NCBI RefSeq assembly: GCF_029624125.1
Contig: NZ_JARSBN010000009.1
Location: forward strand, 1-58,332
Direction of reading: 5' to 3'
Source: Winogradskyella marincola
GTDB taxonomy: Bacteria; Bacteroidota; Bacteroidia; Flavobacteriales; Flavobacteriaceae
Length of the DNA: 58,332 nucleotides
The position numbers were made by a program, and so were the translations under genes. Of this stretch, positions 28,267 to 38,636 are shown one piece after another; position 1 is the first letter of the stretch; every line of letters starts with the position of its first letter. The notes beneath the pieces were generated by a model, which was given only the letters and a program-made list of their open reading frames with translations, was not told the origin of the DNA and searched no databases.

Positions 28267-30156
28267 ATGAAAATTTCAATACAAATGAAAAACATTATTA
28301 GTTTATTTTGTCTATTACTAGTTACTTCCATCAGTATAGGGCAAAACAAAAAAACAGAAAAAGCCGATAAGCTTTACAACAGCTACCAATATGTAGATGC
28401 TATTGAAGAGTACTTAAAACTCACTACAGACAATGAAGTTAGCGCTTATGTTAGTGTACAATTAGCTGATAGTTATTACAATATTTATAATATAGAAGAA
28501 GCTTCAAAATGGTATAAAACAGCTTTAGAAAAACAACCAAGTGCAGAAACCTATTACAAATACGCGCAAGTCTTAAAATCTCAGGGTAAATACAAATTGG
28601 CTAATGAGCAAATGGATGTATTTGCTAAACTTATGCCAGAAGACGAACGCGCTAAAGCTTATCTTAAAAATCCAAACTACATACCACAATTAGTAGAAAA
28701 AGATAAATTATTTAATGTTGAAGAAACTACTATAAACGACGATAAACAAAGTGACTTTGGTGCTGTTCTTTCTAATGATAACATCTTGTATTTTGTTAGC
28801 ACTAGAAAGAGCTCAAAAAAGCAAGACTCGTGGACAAAACAATCTTACTTAGATATCTACAAGTCTATTAGAAACGACGATGGCACACTATCAACACCAG
28901 AAGAAGTTGCAGAACTAAATACTCAATATCACGATGGACCTTTAACAATAAGTAAAGATGGAAAAACGATGTATTTCTCCAGAGATGGACATAGTATGGG
29001 TACTTACAAAAAAATAAAGAATAATAAAGTAAAATTAGCACAGCAAGGTATCTATAAAGCAACATTAATTGATGGTAAGTGGGACAAGATTACAGCACTT
29101 CCTATTAATAGCAATGACTATACTGTAAGCCATCCTAGTTTAAGTCCTGATGGTAAAACGTTGTATTTTGCTTCTAACATGCCAGGTGGACATGGAGATA
29201 CAGATATATGGAAAATTAGCATTAATGGAAGTACCTACGGAAACCCAGTGAATATGGGTGAAAACGTTAACACCTCAGGAAAAGAAGGATTTCCATTCAT
29301 TGCAGAAGACGATATTTTATATTTTGCATCAAGCGGAAGACAAGGTTTTGGTGGTTTTGATATTTTTAAATGCGACTTAAAAAACGATACAAAAGCTGAA
29401 AATCTGGGAAACGCAATTAACACTAAAAGTGACGATTTTTCTTTTAGTGTTAATGCTAAAAATAAAATCGGGTACTTTTCTTCAAACAGATCTGGAGCAG
29501 ACAATATCTATCTTGCCATTCCTATTTGTCAATTTGAAACCTATGTAATTGTAAAAGATAAGGTAACTAATACTGTATTAAAAAATGCTGAAATAACTAT
29601 TTCAGATAGTCAAAATCGTGAAATTGCAACTCAAAAATCTGATAAAAATGGTAAAACGGACTTTAACGTAAGTTGTGAGGATTCTTACAGTATTTCTGTA
29701 TCAAAAAAAGGATATAATGATATTATAATTCCTGTTACTCCATCTGAAGGAAATGATGTAACTATTAATGTTGATCTAGAACCAATCAATGAAATTATTA
29801 CTGAAAGAGAAGTGAAATTAAACAACATTTACTTCGAATTTAATAAAAGTAATATCACCCAACAAGGTGCGCTAGAATTAGATAAATTGGTGAAAATCAT
29901 GAAAGATTATCCAGATATGAATATCTTAGTAAGATCTCACACAGATACAAAAGGATCTGCTGATTATAACAAAAAATTGTCAGAAAGAAGAGCAAAATCT
30001 ACTGTACAATATCTAATTTCTAAAGGTGTCGACAAATCTAGATTATCTTCTGAAGGAGTAGGAAGTAAGGAGCCTCTAGTTAAGTGTACACCAAATTGTA
30101 CAGATAGTGAAGATGCACAAAATAGAAGATCAGAATTTTTAATAAAAAAGAATTAA
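28267..30156 (+). CDS. OmpA-family protein with TPR and WD40-like domains (second copy)
   Basis: This 629-residue paralogue of the 11029 protein has a signal peptide, TPR repeats (about 30-130), PD40 propeller repeats (about 150-410, e.g. SLSPDGKTLYFAS), a carboxypeptidase-regulatory-like domain (about 415-500) and an OmpA domain (about 515-629, VRSHTDTKGSADYN and NRRSEFLI). A second in-frame ATG at 28285 would give a more compact signal peptide and is equally plausible as the start. It follows the PorP/SprF gene by 7 bases, clearly in one operon, and likely links the exported adhesin machinery to peptidoglycan. Confidence 0.9.
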   Translation: MKISIQMKNIISLFCLLLVTSISIGQNKKTEKADKLYNSYQYVDAIEEYLKLTTDNEVSAYVSVQLADSYYNIYNIEEASKWYKTALEKQPSAETYYKYAQVLKSQGKYKLANEQMDVFAKLMPEDERAKAYLKNPNYIPQLVEKDKLFNVEETTINDDKQSDFGAVLSNDNILYFVSTRKSSKKQDSWTKQSYLDIYKSIRNDDGTLSTPEEVAELNTQYHDGPLTISKDGKTMYFSRDGHSMGTYKKIKNNKVKLAQQGIYKATLIDGKWDKITALPINSNDYTVSHPSLSPDGKTLYFASNMPGGHGDTDIWKISINGSTYGNPVNMGENVNTSGKEGFPFIAEDDILYFASSGRQGFGGFDIFKCDLKNDTKAENLGNAINTKSDDFSFSVNAKNKIGYFSSNRSGADNIYLAIPICQFETYVIVKDKVTNTVLKNAEITISDSQNREIATQKSDKNGKTDFNVSCEDSYSISVSKKGYNDIIIPVTPSEGNDVTINVDLEPINEIITEREVKLNNIYFEFNKSNITQQGALELDKLVKIMKDYPDMNILVRSHTDTKGSADYNKKLSERRAKSTVQYLISKGVDKSRLSSEGVGSKEPLVKCTPNCTDSEDAQNRRSEFLIKKN

Positions 30157-30213
30157 AAACTACCAGGTGTAGTTAGATTAAGCCTGTTTAATAATTACTT
30201 GCCATAATTACAA

Positions 30214-33200
30214 ATGAAAATAGATAAATGCCTTATGAGTATTAGTGTGAGACATATAATGTTATTGACTTGTTTAGTTTTTTCTGCAATACAATTAGCT
30301 GCACAAGAACCTAACGATTGCGTTAATGCTATCACTGTTTGTGGAAATGGCAGTTTTATGTCTAATGCCGTAGGATCAGGTAATGAGTTTGAGGTTAATT
30401 CTTGTAGTGGTTTTGAACACAATTCGTTATGGCTAGAGGTATACATTGTACAAGCTGGAACTTTAGGCTTTGACCTCATCCCAAATGATCCGGATATTAA
30501 TGTAGATTATGACTTTTGGGTTTATGGTCCAAATGTTAATTGTGGCGCAATAGGAAATCCCATAAGATGTGCTACAACCAATCCTGCTCAAGCAGGTTTA
30601 GCCAATAACCATACAGGAATCAATGGTAGTACAACCTTAACACAAACAGGTCCTGGAGCTAATGGAAACGGATATGTGTATTGGCTTAATGTTAATGTAG
30701 GCGAATCCTATTATATTGTTATAGACAGGCCTGCAGGCGATGGAGGTTTTGAGCTTCAATGGACAGGAACAGCTATGAACGGTTCTGGCGCATTTCCATC
30801 ACAACCAGATGTTAATGAAATTGACGACGTTGTACAATGTAGTAGTACTCCAGATTTATCTGTTTTTGACTTAAATGGTTTAAGTAGCTCTATAAATTCT
30901 GATGCAGGAACAACAGTAGAATATTTTGCAAGTTTAGCCGATGCAGTTGATAATATTAATCAATTACCAGGTATTTATGCCAATACTTCTAATCCGCAGA
31001 CCATTTACGCAAAAGCTACCAATGGTTCTAATGATTGTTACAACATAACTGAATTCGACCTTGTTGTATCTCCAATTCCTGAAGCAACACTATCGGTTTC
31101 CGATAATGAAATTTGTGAAGGAGATACTGTAACCTTCACTATTCAGGGAACACCAAATGCAACTGTAAATTACACTATTAATGGAGGGACTTCTCAGCAA
31201 ATACCTCTTGATGCTACTGGTGAAGCTACTTTGATAGAAACACCAGTAACAGATATTACAGTTACACTAGAAAATGCACAAGTTATAGCTGGTGATGGCT
31301 CTGTTGTCTGTTCTCAAATAGAAACAGATACCGAAACCGTTACTGTTGTATCGTTAAGTGTACCTACAATTGTAAATAACTCACCAATATGCGAAGGAGA
31401 GGATGGTATTCTTCAATTTTCGGGTGATGCTAACTCTGAAATTACCTATACTATTGATGGTGGCGTCAATCAAAATTTAACTTTAGATGCTTCAGGAAAT
31501 TTTACATTAACATTACCAACATTAACAGCTACCACTGATGTAAATATCCTTTCAGTCACTAATTCTAGTGCTGTAAGTTGTGTAATAGATGTTAATTCTA
31601 CTGAGACTATAACTGTAAATCCACTACCAACTGTAGTAGATCCGAATCCTATTTTTGCATGTAACGATGGTACAAATCCTAATTCTGCACCTTTTGATTT
31701 AGATTTACAAAGTGCTGATATATCAAATAATGAAGCTAATGTTATGGTTACCTACTACGAAACGCAAGCATTAGCAAATACAGGGAACATGGCTGATGCA
31801 TTAGTTTCTCCTTACGATAGTACTTCTGCAAACCAAACAGTATATGTAAGAGTTGAAACCAATTTAGGATGTGTAGACTTTACCACATTAAATTTGCAGG
31901 TTATAGATGCGCCAATCGCAAATACTCCTGCTATATTGCTTTCATGCGACCCTTCTAATCAAGGTATAGGAACATTTAATCTCACAGATGCTGAGTCTGA
32001 AATATTAGCAGGAAATACACAAGCTGTTACTGTTACATATTATTCACTTCAAACTGAAGCCATAGCAGGTACACCGCAAATAACAGACCCAACATTGTTT
32101 AACAATATCCAAGCTTACAATCAAACGGTTTATGTTCGTGTAGATTCTGATGCTACAGATTGCTTTTCTATTGCACCTATAGTGCTCGAAGTTTTTGATA
32201 CACCAACTGTAGCGACTGTTCAACCACTTGAGGTTTGCGACGACTTTAGCAATGATAGTTTTGCCGAATTTAATTTAGATTCACAAACACCATTACTTCT
32301 TAATGGTAATACTAACATTACTATTTCTTATCATGCTTCATATACTGATGCAGAAGATAATCTAAGTCAGTTAACGAGTCCATATACAAACACAGATAAT
32401 GAGCAGCAAACTATTTATGTAAGAGCCGAAAATGATTTGAATCCAGATTGTTTTTCGATTTCAACTTTTGATATTGTTGTTATACCTGCTCCAACAATTA
32501 TAAATCCTACAGCTCTACAAGTTTGTGATGATGGTACATCAGACGGAATTACGAGCATAGACCTCACTTTGAAAGATGAAGAAATTACTGGTGGAAACCC
32601 AAATTATTCTGTGAGTTATCATATATCTCAAGACGATGCAAACGATAATATAAATCCTCTTAATTCTCCGTACACAAATACAGTAAATGGTCAAATAGTT
32701 CATGTTAGAGTTGAAGATCTTAATACATCATGTTATAATTTAACCACATTGGAGTTATTAGTAGAGCAAGCACCATCTGCTAATACGCCAACTCCTTTGG
32801 TGTTTTGCGATCCTGATAGTGATGGTGTTGGAATGTTTGACTTAACGAGTAAAAATGATGAAATTACAGGAGGTGACCCAACGTTAACAGTCACTTACTA
32901 CGACACTCCTACTAATGCAAGTAACAGTGTTGATGAAATTTCTAGCCCATACACCAATATTTCTAATGGATATCAAGTTGTTTATGCAAGAGTAGAAAGT
33001 TCAACTATATTAACAGAATGCGAAACTATTGTAGAGCTAGAACTTATTGTAAATCCCACTCCACAACTGGGTAATCCTCCTGGTCCTCTAGAAATTTGTG
33101 ATGATGTCTCAGGCGACGGTATTGGGCAATTTAATTTACCAAGTAAAGAAGCTGAAATACTTCAAAATTTAACTGACCCAACTTTATACACGGTCTCATT

Positions 33201-36192
33201 TTATATTCTTGAATCTGATGCTGATTTAGGAACAAATCCAATAGCAAATCCTAACAGTTTCACAAACACAAGTGCCTTTAATCAAATTATTTGGGTACGT
33301 GTAGAAGATATCAACTCAGGTTGTTATAAATTAACCACACTAGAATTAATTGTTAATGAATTACCAGTCTTAACACAACCTACACCCTTAAATTTATGTG
33401 ATATAAATAATTCTGGCGATGAGGCTGAGATGTTTAATCTAGAAGATGCTTCAGGTGAAATTTTAAACGGACAAACTGGAATTGACCTTACTTACCACCT
33501 TACGCAGGCTGATGCAAATAGTGGAGACAACTCTATATCAAGTTTGTACACCAACGTTGTAAACCCTCAAAATATTTTTGTTAGAGCTACGAATGAAACT
33601 GGTTGTGTAAGTACAATAACAATACTAATTAGGGTTAACCCAATACCTTCTCCTACAGCACCAACCGATCTTGAGGTTTGTGATGACGATAATGATGGTT
33701 TTGCCAGTTTTAACTTAGAAGACAAATCATCAGAAATTATAGGTGGTGAGATTAACACTGAAGTTTCCTATTACGAAACCCTTGAAGATGCCGAATCTGG
33801 AATAAACCCAATTGTTAGTCCATACACCAATATAGCGCTCAATGAACAAACGATCTATGTAAGGTTAACCAACACACTAACAGGTTGCTACAATGCTTCT
33901 GAAACTTTAACTCTACGAATACTCGAAATACCTGAAGTACCAACTAATATTGAAGATTATACGATTTGCGATACTGATGCCAACGGTTTTGCACCATTTG
34001 ATTTAACAACAAAAAATGATGAAATCATTGGAGTTCAATCTAGTGCTATTATAACTTATCATGTTACAGAAGCAGATGCCCAAACTGGTAATAATCCAAT
34101 TTCAAATCCTAGCAACTATACCAATACAAGTAATCCGCAAATTATCTATGTTAGATTAACAAGTGGCGACAATGAATGTTTTGATATTGGTGAATTTAAT
34201 ATAAGTGTAAACTTACCGCCAGTTGCCATACTTCCTACACCTTTAGAACTTTGTGATGAAAACATAGATGACGAAATTACTGTGTTTAATCTAACTGATA
34301 AATACAGTGAAATTACAGGTGGCAACAACAGTTACGAGGTTAGTTTTTATGAAACACAAATAGATGCTGAAGCTCAATCTAATTCGGTTAATGCTGAAGC
34401 TTACACCAATACATCTATAAATGGTGCTGCAGCTAATCCACAAACGCTTTATGTGGTCGTAACAGATACAGACACAGGCTGTGTGGATTATACAACTCTA
34501 ACCATTAGAGTTTTGCCAAACCCAACACCAACAGAAGTATTACCAGAAATTTTACTTTGTGATGATAACAATAGTGGTGATAGTATTGAAGTTTTTGACC
34601 TAACAGAAAATGAAGCATTAATCTTAAATGGCGAAAATGGAGTTACTCCAAGTTATTACGAAACTATTGAAGACGCTGAAGCTGGCGAAAATGCTATTAC
34701 AGATCCTACTATGTATACTAATATAAATTCACCTCAAGTAATTTATGTTCGTGTAACAAATGATAATTCGGGTTGTTATACAATTGTTGATTTTAATATT
34801 GAAGTTCTTCCTCTGCCTCAGTCTACTGCGATAACTGACTTTATAGTTTGTGAGCTTAATAATGATGGTATTTATAGTTTTGATTTAAGTTCAAAAAATG
34901 AAGAAATTCTAAATAGTCAAAGTGCATTAGATTACACTGTAAGCTATCACATCTCTCAAGATGATGCAGACAATTTAATGAATAGCCTCGTCAGCCCTTA
35001 CACAAACATTAGTAATCCTCAACAAATTTTTGTTGCCATAACAAATAATTCAACGGGTTGTTCAATAAGTAATATGAGTTTCAATATTGAAGTACAAGAA
35101 GCTGCAGAAGCCAATAGTGATATGCAACCAATACTTTATGAAATTTGTAATTCTGAAGTAGATATTGATGAAGATTCAAGCAATAATTATGCTGAATTTG
35201 ATTTATTTACGCAAAACGATTTTGTACTAGATGGTCAGAATCCTGCAAATTATACTGTGAGCTATTTTGCAAGTGAAACAGATGCCGAACTAAATGTTAA
35301 TTCATTACCTCAGTCATTTACAAACACAGTTAACCCTCAAGTCATTTGGGCAAGAGTGGATAATAATACACCAAATATTGATGGTATGGACAGTTCTATT
35401 TGTTATGCGGTAACTCCATTAACGCTAAGAGTTAATGAATTACCAAAATTTACCTTAAACGAGAAATATGTGTTGTGTATTAATACTAATGGCACCGAAA
35501 TACTAGATGCTCCAATAATTGACACAGGCTTAACTACACCAAACTATAATTTTGTTTGGTATTTAAATGAAGAAGTCATTCCAGGTGCAACAGAAGGAAG
35601 TTATATACCAACTGAGTCAGGTGTTTATTCCGTTAAAGTAAGTGATTCCTTTACATCCTCAGTAACTATGTGTGAGAGTTTTGCTAGTACAACAGTTATA
35701 ACAAGCGAACCTCCAATAATCAGTACCAATGTATCAACCGATGCCTTCTCTGAATTAAATACAATTGAAGTAACGGTAACTGGTAGTGGTATATATGAGT
35801 ATAGTTTAGATGATGGTGCTTGGCAAGATTCATCCACGTTTACTAATGTTTCTATAGGTGAACATACTGTTACCGCCAGAGATAAAAATGGTTGTGGTGA
35901 GAGTTATGATACCATAACAATAATGGGATACCCAAAATACTTTACGCCTAATGGAGATGGTATCCATGACACATGGAATATAACAATACTAGAAAACCAA
36001 GAGGCATTGATCTCAATCTTTGATAGATATGGGAAGTTATTAAAACAAATAAGTGCTAATGGTTCTGGTTGGAACGGTACATACAATGGTAATCTTATGC
36101 CTTCTAGTGATTATTGGTTTGTTGTTGAGTATAATGAACCAAACACGGGATTAAAGAAAGAGTTTAGAGCTCATTTTGCTTTGAGAAGATAA
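30214..36192 (+). CDS. Giant T9SS type B repeat adhesin
   Basis: This 1992-residue protein has a signal peptide (ending ...AIQLAAQ), an N-terminal cysteine-containing domain (about 30-190) and Ig-like modules (about 290-470). About 13 tandem units of roughly 85-95 residues follow (about 480-1740). Each unit carries CDDxxDG, (F/V)(D/N)L, EI(L/T)xG, SYxxxxxDA, PYTN, Q(T/I)(I/V)YVRV and a cysteine, followed by a proline-rich junction. After an Ig-like region comes the type B sorting domain (about 1905-1992: YFTPNGDGIHDTWNI, IFDRYGKLLKQ). The acidic CDxxxDG segments could bind calcium, which would stiffen a rod-like stalk. It lies 57 bases after the second OmpA gene and may share its transcript. 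The first 87 bases of the window are the tail of a close relative. Confidence 0.88.
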   Translation: MKIDKCLMSISVRHIMLLTCLVFSAIQLAAQEPNDCVNAITVCGNGSFMSNAVGSGNEFEVNSCSGFEHNSLWLEVYIVQAGTLGFDLIPNDPDINVDYDFWVYGPNVNCGAIGNPIRCATTNPAQAGLANNHTGINGSTTLTQTGPGANGNGYVYWLNVNVGESYYIVIDRPAGDGGFELQWTGTAMNGSGAFPSQPDVNEIDDVVQCSSTPDLSVFDLNGLSSSINSDAGTTVEYFASLADAVDNINQLPGIYANTSNPQTIYAKATNGSNDCYNITEFDLVVSPIPEATLSVSDNEICEGDTVTFTIQGTPNATVNYTINGGTSQQIPLDATGEATLIETPVTDITVTLENAQVIAGDGSVVCSQIETDTETVTVVSLSVPTIVNNSPICEGEDGILQFSGDANSEITYTIDGGVNQNLTLDASGNFTLTLPTLTATTDVNILSVTNSSAVSCVIDVNSTETITVNPLPTVVDPNPIFACNDGTNPNSAPFDLDLQSADISNNEANVMVTYYETQALANTGNMADALVSPYDSTSANQTVYVRVETNLGCVDFTTLNLQVIDAPIANTPAILLSCDPSNQGIGTFNLTDAESEILAGNTQAVTVTYYSLQTEAIAGTPQITDPTLFNNIQAYNQTVYVRVDSDATDCFSIAPIVLEVFDTPTVATVQPLEVCDDFSNDSFAEFNLDSQTPLLLNGNTNITISYHASYTDAEDNLSQLTSPYTNTDNEQQTIYVRAENDLNPDCFSISTFDIVVIPAPTIINPTALQVCDDGTSDGITSIDLTLKDEEITGGNPNYSVSYHISQDDANDNINPLNSPYTNTVNGQIVHVRVEDLNTSCYNLTTLELLVEQAPSANTPTPLVFCDPDSDGVGMFDLTSKNDEITGGDPTLTVTYYDTPTNASNSVDEISSPYTNISNGYQVVYARVESSTILTECETIVELELIVNPTPQLGNPPGPLEICDDVSGDGIGQFNLPSKEAEILQNLTDPTLYTVSFYILESDADLGTNPIANPNSFTNTSAFNQIIWVRVEDINSGCYKLTTLELIVNELPVLTQPTPLNLCDINNSGDEAEMFNLEDASGEILNGQTGIDLTYHLTQADANSGDNSISSLYTNVVNPQNIFVRATNETGCVSTITILIRVNPIPSPTAPTDLEVCDDDNDGFASFNLEDKSSEIIGGEINTEVSYYETLEDAESGINPIVSPYTNIALNEQTIYVRLTNTLTGCYNASETLTLRILEIPEVPTNIEDYTICDTDANGFAPFDLTTKNDEIIGVQSSAIITYHVTEADAQTGNNPISNPSNYTNTSNPQIIYVRLTSGDNECFDIGEFNISVNLPPVAILPTPLELCDENIDDEITVFNLTDKYSEITGGNNSYEVSFYETQIDAEAQSNSVNAEAYTNTSINGAAANPQTLYVVVTDTDTGCVDYTTLTIRVLPNPTPTEVLPEILLCDDNNSGDSIEVFDLTENEALILNGENGVTPSYYETIEDAEAGENAITDPTMYTNINSPQVIYVRVTNDNSGCYTIVDFNIEVLPLPQSTAITDFIVCELNNDGIYSFDLSSKNEEILNSQSALDYTVSYHISQDDADNLMNSLVSPYTNISNPQQIFVAITNNSTGCSISNMSFNIEVQEAAEANSDMQPILYEICNSEVDIDEDSSNNYAEFDLFTQNDFVLDGQNPANYTVSYFASETDAELNVNSLPQSFTNTVNPQVIWARVDNNTPNIDGMDSSICYAVTPLTLRVNELPKFTLNEKYVLCINTNGTEILDAPIIDTGLTTPNYNFVWYLNEEVIPGATEGSYIPTESGVYSVKVSDSFTSSVTMCESFASTTVITSEPPIISTNVSTDAFSELNTIEVTVTGSGIYEYSLDDGAWQDSSTFTNVSIGEHTVTARDKNGCGESYDTITIMGYPKYFTPNGDGIHDTWNITILENQEALISIFDRYGKLLKQISANGSGWNGTYNGNLMPSSDYWFVVEYNEPNTGLKKEFRAHFALRR

Positions 36193-36298
36193 AAATATTA
36201 ACTCAATGTGTGTTGATTTTAATTGTATCAGAATTGTCTCATTTATTCGAGATACTACTAATTTTAGTTAGTTTTACTTTCTGTATCATGGAAAATAA

Positions 36299-36859
36299 AT
36301 GAAAAAATATTCAATAGTTATCCAACCAAGTAATTCTGTTATTGAAGAAGTGAAGCAGATGAAAGAATTGTTAGCTTCAAAAATTGGTTGGTATAATAGT
36401 AAAAATTCTGTAGCTCATATTACTATAAATGAATTTGAACGAGACGAAAAAGAATTAATAAAAATAAAGAGTAAGTTAACAGAGATTACCACCTATTTAA
36501 AACCTCATGAAGTTCATTTTACCAGTTTTGATGCTTTTCCACATGGAGCTTTCTTTTTGAAACCAGATGTGACTTCAAGGTACTATTTAAAAGAGATTAT
36601 GACTTCGGTTCATAAAAAATTTCCCTATTCTACAAATATTAAAAGTTACGAACCACACATATCCATTGGTAGAAGAATTCAACCTAATAATATTGAAATA
36701 GCAAAATATTTATTCTCTAAAAACCCAAACATTAGTTTTATTTGTGATACAATTGCTTTACGCAGCTTTAATGTTGATCGAAAACAATTTGATATCATTG
36801 CTACTTTTCCCTTTTTAGGGGAAGAATCTCAGGATGTAATACAAGGGATTTTGTTTTAA
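36299..36859 (+). CDS. 2H phosphoesterase superfamily protein (2'-5' RNA ligase-like)
   Basis: This 186-residue cytoplasmic protein has the two HxT/S motifs that define the 2H phosphoesterase fold, AHITI with His40 and PHISI with His120, spaced as in the 2'-5' RNA ligase / YjcG-like group. These enzymes usually open 2',3'-cyclic phosphates or act on RNA ends. The real substrate cannot be told from sequence. It appears to be a single gene. No SD-like sequence is evident, which is usual for this phylum. Confidence 0.8.
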   Translation: MKKYSIVIQPSNSVIEEVKQMKELLASKIGWYNSKNSVAHITINEFERDEKELIKIKSKLTEITTYLKPHEVHFTSFDAFPHGAFFLKPDVTSRYYLKEIMTSVHKKFPYSTNIKSYEPHISIGRRIQPNNIEIAKYLFSKNPNISFICDTIALRSFNVDRKQFDIIATFPFLGEESQDVIQGILF

Positions 36860-37213
36860 GATTATAGATCAATAAAAATAGCACACTTAATCCTAAATTT
36901 TAAATATCAGCCTATAACCTTATTTTTGTTTAGTAACGTCAGCTTATAATTTAACTAAATATTTATTATGCTTGGTTAAAAATTTCTCTTTAGCTATGAC
37001 GTTGTAACTCGTTAGGTTTGTTTTCATATATCACACTTTCTCGACTCACTGCTGACTAGGTGTTATATAATCGCCATACACTACATGATTACCTATTAAT
37101 AGCTTCAACAAAAAAACAGTTTTATGGATATAAACAAGTATCAATAATTGTTGTAAATCAGTACCATTTTTCTTAGAAAAAACTTAAACAAACGAAAGCT
37201 TAAAGTTCACTCT
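36860..37213. other. Non-coding stretch between convergent genes
   Basis: This stretch holds no supported gene on either strand. Short GTAACGTCAGCTTATAA and GACGTTGTAACTCGTTAGG segments recall recombination-type core sequences, but no full pairing or neighbouring integrase was found. It may be the remains of decayed DNA, in keeping with the pseudogene just beyond the next gene. Confidence 0.4.
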
Positions 37214-37966
37214 TTAGTCAAGCGGCAAAAACGTTAAAGATAGAAATAGAATGTTGGTTATCATGTGGAGTAGTAGTGGGTATTGAAAACCAAAAGCAAC
37301 TCGCGTATAACCAGCTATAGTTGCACTAAATAATTGAGGTAGCGTTAATATTGGTAACCACAAAAGGTTGGTTAGATTTAATTCAAAATTTAAAATATGT
37401 AGCCAAGCAAAACTTACACACGAGAAATAATAAATCATTTTAAAGTGCTTTTGCCAGTAGTTCTGTAGCGTGATTTTGACGTTTTTAGTTCTACTTACTA
37501 GATATATAGTCAACATTACAATAATAGCGGTTATTACTCGATACCAAAAGGTTTCATCTACAAGGGATAATCGACTTCTAAAAACAGCCTTAGTGAGTAA
37601 GTAATATGTAAATGTTCCAGATGTTAACGCAAAATATATGGGATTAAACTTTAGTGATAATCTAAAGGTTATTTCTTCAAACATCGGTAAAACAAATCCA
37701 CCAATTAGAAGTAATAGTATTGGGTCAAATCGTTCTGCCATACTGATTGAAGTCAGATTTTTAGGTTCATAAATAAACTGTAATATTGATGCTACTGTTA
37801 TTGACAAAACGGCCTTTATTAAAAAAAGACCTATTGTATCATAGATTTTATGTGTTATGCTTTTCTTTATAGAAGGTGTCTCTATAGGAGATTTTATAAA
37901 ATTCACTAAATCTTTTAATAGAGATTTATAATATTTTGGTTTAATCAAAGGATAGGAAATTATCAT
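37214..37966 (-). CDS. CPBP family intramembrane glutamic endopeptidase (CAAX-protease-like)
   Basis: This 250-residue membrane protein has about six to seven helices and carries the three motifs of the Rce1/CPBP (ABI) family in order: FEEITFR (EExxxR), FAWLHI (FxxxH-type) and HMITN (HxxxN). All catalytic-motif residues are present. Bacterial members are intramembrane proteases of mostly unknown substrate, some linked to peptide maturation or self-immunity. No peptide gene is visible nearby. The sequence directly upstream on the same strand is a decayed AraC gene. Confidence 0.85.
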   Translation of the reverse strand: MIISYPLIKPKYYKSLLKDLVNFIKSPIETPSIKKSITHKIYDTIGLFLIKAVLSITVASILQFIYEPKNLTSISMAERFDPILLLLIGGFVLPMFEEITFRLSLKFNPIYFALTSGTFTYYLLTKAVFRSRLSLVDETFWYRVITAIIVMLTIYLVSRTKNVKITLQNYWQKHFKMIYYFSCVSFAWLHILNFELNLTNLLWLPILTLPQLFSATIAGYTRVAFGFQYPLLLHMITNILFLSLTFLPLD

Positions 37967-38012
37967 AATTTTTTGGTTTTAAATTATGGTACAAATCTAT
38001 TTCGATTGTGAA

Positions 38013-38432
38013 TCAGCGACTTATTCTAAAAGGATTATGATTTATTCGAAAAGCATTTTTAAAAACCTGACGTGGTCGATAACCGAATTTTTTTCAAAGG
38101 TATTAGAAAACAAACCCAAACTATCATATCCTACAGCCCAAGCTGCTTCTTGAATGGTTTTTTGTTCGTTTTTGATAAGATAGTATGCTTTTTTTTAACG
38201 CTCGTTGCGAATGATAAGACCATACCCTTTGTATTATGGAATTCTTTTGCTTTTGCATTTTACAGTAAGACCAACATCACCAGCACCATAAAATGCAATG
38301 GCAATGACAGGTTCGTCAAAAAAAACAGGAGTCCACCACAGTACTGTTGGTAGAAGCTTCTTCCAACAAAATTGTACAATCGTTGATATCTATTATCTCA
38401 CGATTTATTCCTGCTTGCGCACACAAAAGATT
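38013..38432 (-). pseudogene. Decayed AraC-family regulator fragment
   Basis: Reading the minus strand gives the DNA-binding end of an AraC-type protein (KTIQEAAWAVGYDSLGLFSN, then FGYRPRQVFKNAFR), but only by changing frame at a run of seven A's near 38091. A TAA replaces the expected Leu codon just upstream, near 38195. Further upstream, INLLCAQAGINREIID and FFDEPVIAIAFYGAGDVG can be read in two different frames, implying another frameshift near 38320. I do not recognise that upstream part. It may be the sensor half of the same gene. Several independent lesions indicate a true pseudogene and not one sequencing error. A 93-codon plus-strand frame here is only its shadow. Confidence 0.7.
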
Positions 38433-38636
38433 GATTAAAAAGTGATGTTACTTAATTTTATTTTAGATATGATTGAAACACATTTTTGCTAGAAAGTGAT
38501 TCTCAAAAGAGGAATGCATAAAATGCTACTTTCAAAATTAAGGTAAGTACACATAATTTTGATGATATTTTTATCAAATAAGCATCAATCTATAATATTT
38601 ATAGAATAAATGCAAATTGCTTTCTGCATCGGATAT

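Noticed and set aside
31650..35450. Possible CRISPR-like or DNA-level tandem array
   Set aside because: The repeats are protein-level units inside one long open frame, diverged at the DNA level, with no short identical repeats or spacers.
36900..37030. Sequences resembling integron attC cores (AACGTCAGC, GACGTTGTAAC, CGTTAGG)
   Set aside because: The expected inverted pairing between the two core sites is not present, there is no integrase, and single short matches are expected by chance.
38072..38353. 93-codon open frame on the plus strand
   Set aside because: It is the antisense shadow of the broken AraC gene. The opposite strand gives recognisable protein sequence and this one does not.
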